A stretch of DNA of 64,000 nucleotides, taken from contig JABXHI010000041.1 of the NCBI GenBank assembly GCA_013393415.1, positions 35,950 through 99,949 on the forward strand, in the 5' to 3' direction. This DNA comes from Micrococcaceae bacterium. GTDB taxonomy: Bacteria; Actinomycetota; Actinomycetes; Actinomycetales; Micrococcaceae. Under the pieces are notes generated by a model. It was not told where the DNA came from. It did no database searches and saw nothing but the letters and a program-made list of their open reading frames with translations. The translations under genes and the position numbers were made by a program. Positions 61,099-64,000 of this stretch are shown here, piece after piece (the first letter of the stretch is position 1; every line of letters starts with the position of its first letter).

Positions 61099-62757
61099 TC
61101 AGACGTCCTGCAATGGCTTCCTTTCGGGTTCCTTCCAGTGGCCCCGCCACTCCGTACGACTGTCAGCCACGGTCGGGTCAATGCCAAGACCATCAAACCA
61201 ACCGAAGCCCGATGACATAGCAAAGTAGTTCAAGTAACCCGCCCACGTTTCCGTGACCTGAACATCGCTATCTTCATCCTGACTATACAAATTGAGATAC
61301 GACGGCGGCATACCACCATCAGAGATAGGCGTGAGAGGTAACTCTGCTACTTGTTCAGCACTCAGTGTCTGCCCATACTCTCCGATGCCACGCTCGTAGA
61401 CGCTGACAGTGTCCGTGTCGAACGTACGAGACGACCCTTTGAAGTGTGGACGCAGGACGATATGAAAGCGTCGGCGTATCCATTCACGACGATCATCGAT
61501 GTGCATACGTCGCCATTCCCGGAAGAGAGAGTCATTCTTCTTATAGTCCCGTAAGATCTGAGCCATGTCCCCAGAATCGTCATCGTATGAAGGGGTTTCC
61601 AATGCTTCGAGCTTCTCCAGTGTTACTGACTTCTCATCCTCGAGAGTCTCATTGATGATCCTCAAGTTATCAGCGTCGATCTCCCTCGCTCCAAACATCC
61701 GGCTCGCCTCCTTCTTACGTCGATCAAGATCCTCGAGTATCTGCCGTAACTCGTCGACTTGCTCCGTCACCTCTGGACGATCACCGTGTGCAATCCGGTC
61801 CTTGACGAGAGCACGATAGACAAACAGTTCAACGACCGTATCGACGTACTGCATATGTTTCGTGACATGTCCCGGACCTTTGACGACGCATCTGTAGTAG
61901 GCGTTGTATTTGCGCTCGCCGTTGGCCATCTCTCGGCCGTAGGAGTGAGCAGACCGCATGGGGGCGCCACAATGACATTGCACGATGTTGGAGAGAAGGT
62001 GTTTAGCCTTATTGGACTTTGATTTCCGACGTGCAGGATTACTTAGGAATCTTTCTACACGATCAACAAGACCCTTAGACATGATCGGGGGATTCTCAGT
62101 TACGATTTCTTCGTGCGTGTCAGTAATAGTCGTGACGGTTACGCCGTAGTTCCTTGTTCGAAGCAACATTTGCTTTAAGGTTGCGTACGTAATTTTGTTT
62201 CCGAGGGTAGAGAGTAGCGGTCCACCTTCCCTTGAGGGGTCGTTCCACTCTCTGATAATTGACCCCAATGATTTGCCGGCGAGGAGATCTTGAGCGGCTT
62301 GACGTAGTGCTTCTGCTTCGCGTTGATTCACGACAAACTTCTTGTCCACTACATTCCAGCCGAATGGTCTGGCACCCCCGGCAGACTCGTTGGCTTTCGC
62401 TTTTTGACGGTGCCAGTTTCTTATGCGGTCACTTCGCACAGCAACTTCTTGCTCTGCCATCAGAGCGTTGAACCCGGCTGCGAGCAATCCATTGGGTGTT
62501 GTGAGATCAACATAACCCTGAGTGCCATCGCCCGTTGCATGGAAACCGACTCCACGATCCCCAGCGGTAGTTGGTGACGCGATCCGCACTAACTCCCAGA
62601 ACTCAATATTGCGTCGTGCGAGTCGATCTTGCTTCCAATAGACAACAGCGTCGATTTCCCGCTTCTCAATCATCCGCTTCAATCGCTCAAACTCAGGCCG
62701 GGCCGACTTGCTATAAGCACTTCGGTCGTTGTCAACTAACGTGTCCACAAGATCCAT
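61099..62757 (-). pseudogene. Large serine integrase, N-terminus missing
   Basis: 552 codons of a large serine recombinase. The frame begins M-D-L-V-D-T-L-V-D-N-D-R-S-A-Y-S, which in intact integrases lies about 40-50 residues in; the segment with the catalytic Ser (R-x-S-x-D/E) is absent, and a TAG stop lies ten codons further up. The conserved Y-W-K-Q-D-R-L-A-R-R, the recombinase domain, a zinc ribbon (C-H-C-G-A-P-M...Y-R-C) and the coiled coil remain. The gap coincides with the start of an IS701-like element, so the 5' end was probably lost to its insertion. The product should be catalytically dead. Confidence 0.75.
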
Positions 62758-62771
62758 CTCATGCTTTTCAA

Positions 62772-64000
62772 CATAGTACTACAGTCGCTTTTATTTTTGG
62801 TGGTGTCGGCGGTTTAATCGGACAGTGCTGAAATGTCGTGTTAATTCTGTCGTATGAGTGAGAATATTGGTGTGGCAGAAATCCGTGAATGGGCCCAGGG
62901 CCTGGAAGAAATTCGTGAGCTGATTGGTGAGCAGTTCGCCCGAACTGAACCGCGCGATAATGCGATCGGCTACATCCAAGGACTCTTATCGGATGAGGAA
63001 CGCAAGAACTCGTGGACGTTATCTGAGCGGGCCGGGCAGTCCAGACCGGATGGAATGCAACGGTTGCTATCGACCACGGATTGGGACCCGGATACTGTCC
63101 GAGATGCGCTGATGGGCTATGTGGCCCAACATCTGGGTGATCCGGCCGGGATCTTGGCGATTGATGAGACGGGGTTTTTGAAAAAGGGGACTGCCTCGGC
63201 TGGGGTGGCCCGACAGTATTCCGGCACCGCAGGTCGGGTCGAGAACTGTCAGATCGGGGTGTTTGTAACCTATGCCACCAAGCATGGCCGCACGTTTGTA
63301 GACCGGGAGCTCTATGTGCCCAAGGCGTGGATCCAGGACCCAGACCGGTGTACCAAGGCTGGGATCCCTAGTGAGCGGCAGGCGATGGCCACCAAACCAC
63401 AGTTGGCTGCTGCGATGATTGAGCGAGTCTTAGATGCTGATGTGCCCGCGCAATGGGTCACCGGTGACACCGTATATGGTGCCAATCATGGCCTTCGTGA
63501 GCGATTGCAGGCTCGGCGCATGCATTATGTACTGGCCGTACCAAAAAACCACACCGTCACCATGCCCAGCTCGAGCACCCTGGGAGTCGAAGCTCGAGCA
63601 GATGAGGTCATTGCAACCCTGGATGCCCGGGCATGGCGGGAACGCACGGCCGGCCCCGGGACCAAAGGCGATCGACGATACGCTTGGGCTCGTGAGCGCC
63701 TCACCGGGCCAACCGATGACGGTGAGCATTGGTTACTGGCCCGCCGGTCACTGCAAGACCCTACCGATCTGGCCTATTACCTGTGCTACACACCGGCTAA
63801 TACGACGTTGATCACTATGGCCCTGGTGGCCGGGGCCCGGTGGTCGATCGAGGAAACTTTTCAAACTTCCAAAGGCGAAACCGGGTTAGATCACTACCAG
63901 GTCCGCCAATACACTGGCTGGTATCGACACATCACCTTATCGATGTTCGCCCACGCGTTTCTCAGTGTCATCAGGGCTAAAAAGGGGGCCCAAATCCAGG
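62772..64000. mobile_element. IS701-like insertion sequence, right end outside window
   Basis: Non-coding lead of about 80 bp followed by a transposase gene that remains open to the window edge. The left limit is placed just after the integrase remnant; terminal inverted repeats cannot be confirmed because the right end is not present. Confidence 0.65.
62854..64000 (+). CDS. IS701 family transposase, partial at window edge
   Basis: 382 codons are present and the frame is still open at 64000. The protein starts M-S-E-N-I-G-V-A-E-I-R-E-W-A-Q-G-L and shows the DDE catalytic pattern of IS701/DUF4338-type (NF033540) transposases: L-A-I-D-E-T-G-F-L-K-K-G (first Asp), W-V-T-G-D-T-V-Y-G-A-N (second Asp) and W-S-I-E-E-T-F-Q-T-S-K-G-E-T-G-L-D-H-Y (Glu). 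Families of this type are usually about 400-430 residues, so little is missing. It looks intact and hence potentially active. Confidence 0.9.
   Translation, partial: MSENIGVAEIREWAQGLEEIRELIGEQFARTEPRDNAIGYIQGLLSDEERKNSWTLSERAGQSRPDGMQRLLSTTDWDPDTVRDALMGYVAQHLGDPAGILAIDETGFLKKGTASAGVARQYSGTAGRVENCQIGVFVTYATKHGRTFVDRELYVPKAWIQDPDRCTKAGIPSERQAMATKPQLAAAMIERVLDADVPAQWVTGDTVYGANHGLRERLQARRMHYVLAVPKNHTVTMPSSSTLGVEARADEVIATLDARAWRERTAGPGTKGDRRYAWARERLTGPTDDGEHWLLARRSLQDPTDLAYYLCYTPANTTLITMALVAGARWSIEETFQTSKGETGLDHYQVRQYTGWYRHITLSMFAHAFLSVIRAKKGAQIQ

Larger units (their letters stand above)
55116..62771. mobile_element. Accessory genomic island (approximate limits)
   Basis: Left edge set by the truncated dehydrogenase gene at 55115; right edge hidden by an IS701-like element. 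Contents are a type IIL restriction enzyme, serine resolvase with candidate res site, HEPN-like protein, HNH nuclease and a decapitated large serine integrase, all typical of mobile DNA. Base composition is visibly more A+T-rich than the flanking core genes, apart from a GC-rich patch at 58895-59200. Limits are inferred; no att repeats were identified. Confidence 0.6.

Noticed and set aside
60945..61223. 92-codon minus-strand ORF between HNH and integrase genes
   Set aside because: Overlaps the integrase 3' end in another frame and shows no family features.

Overview
The window reads as the chromosome of a high-G+C Gram-positive actinobacterium, most likely a Micrococcaceae-type heterotroph (genus not determinable here). 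Supporting signs are many lipoproteins with LxxC lipoboxes, Tat-type signals, an LPXTG-like sortase anchor (LANTG), GTG starts, -10 boxes abutting start codons (leaderless mRNAs), an actinobacterial-style 11-nt PHO box, and ATGA-coupled operons.

Layout. 0.1-3.6 kb: DUF3237 protein, DUF418 membrane protein and a lipoprotein gamma-glutamyltransferase. 3.7-8.7 kb: a heterotetrameric sarcosine-oxidase-type operon soxB-soxD-soxAG in which the alpha and gamma subunits are one 1169-aa protein. 9-16.4 kb: lipoproteins, a thermonuclease with a long coiled-coil/Ser-rich tail, an M20 amidohydrolase, an orphan NMT1-like binding protein, a TetR/DoxX divergent pair sharing a perfect palindromic operator, SseB and a SurA_N lipoprotein. 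16.5-21.8 kb: a PHO-box-preceded operon HAD-phnD-phnC-phnE-phnE-rpiR. 21.8-22.9 kb: PIG-L deacetylase and ABM monooxygenase. 23.9-29.4 kb: gmaS-amt(Rh)-mgsABC, the gamma-glutamylmethylamide/N-methylglutamate route of methylamine assimilation; its third enzyme, N-methylglutamate dehydrogenase, is a homologue of the Sox complex 15 kb away. 29.5-33.5 kb: SelO, and a TPP enzyme/cyclase pair. 33.8-39.5 kb: an 1897-aa surface-anchored GH92 alpha-mannosidase fused to a purple-acid-phosphatase-like phosphoesterase. 39.6-43.6 kb: threonine aldolase, thioesterase, an amidase split by an in-frame TGA, and hpaI/hpaH.

43.6-53.4 kb is a complete selenocysteine module: tRNA-Sec, selA, selB (one strand), a divergent, apparently leaderless selD, and fdhA-fdhB-nrfD. 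fdhA carries an in-frame TGA (Sec189) followed by a hairpin that fits bacterial SECIS rules; simple ORF calling would split it into two genes.

53.6-55.1 kb: enoyl-CoA hydratase and a 3-hydroxyacyl-CoA dehydrogenase cut off after about 212 codons. The cut marks the left edge of a compositionally different accessory island (about 55.1-62.8 kb) with an MmeI-like type IIL restriction-modification enzyme, a serine resolvase with a 28-bp palindromic candidate crossover site, a HEPN-like protein, an HNH nuclease and a large serine integrase whose catalytic N-terminus is missing. An IS701-like transposase gene abuts the integrase and runs off the window.
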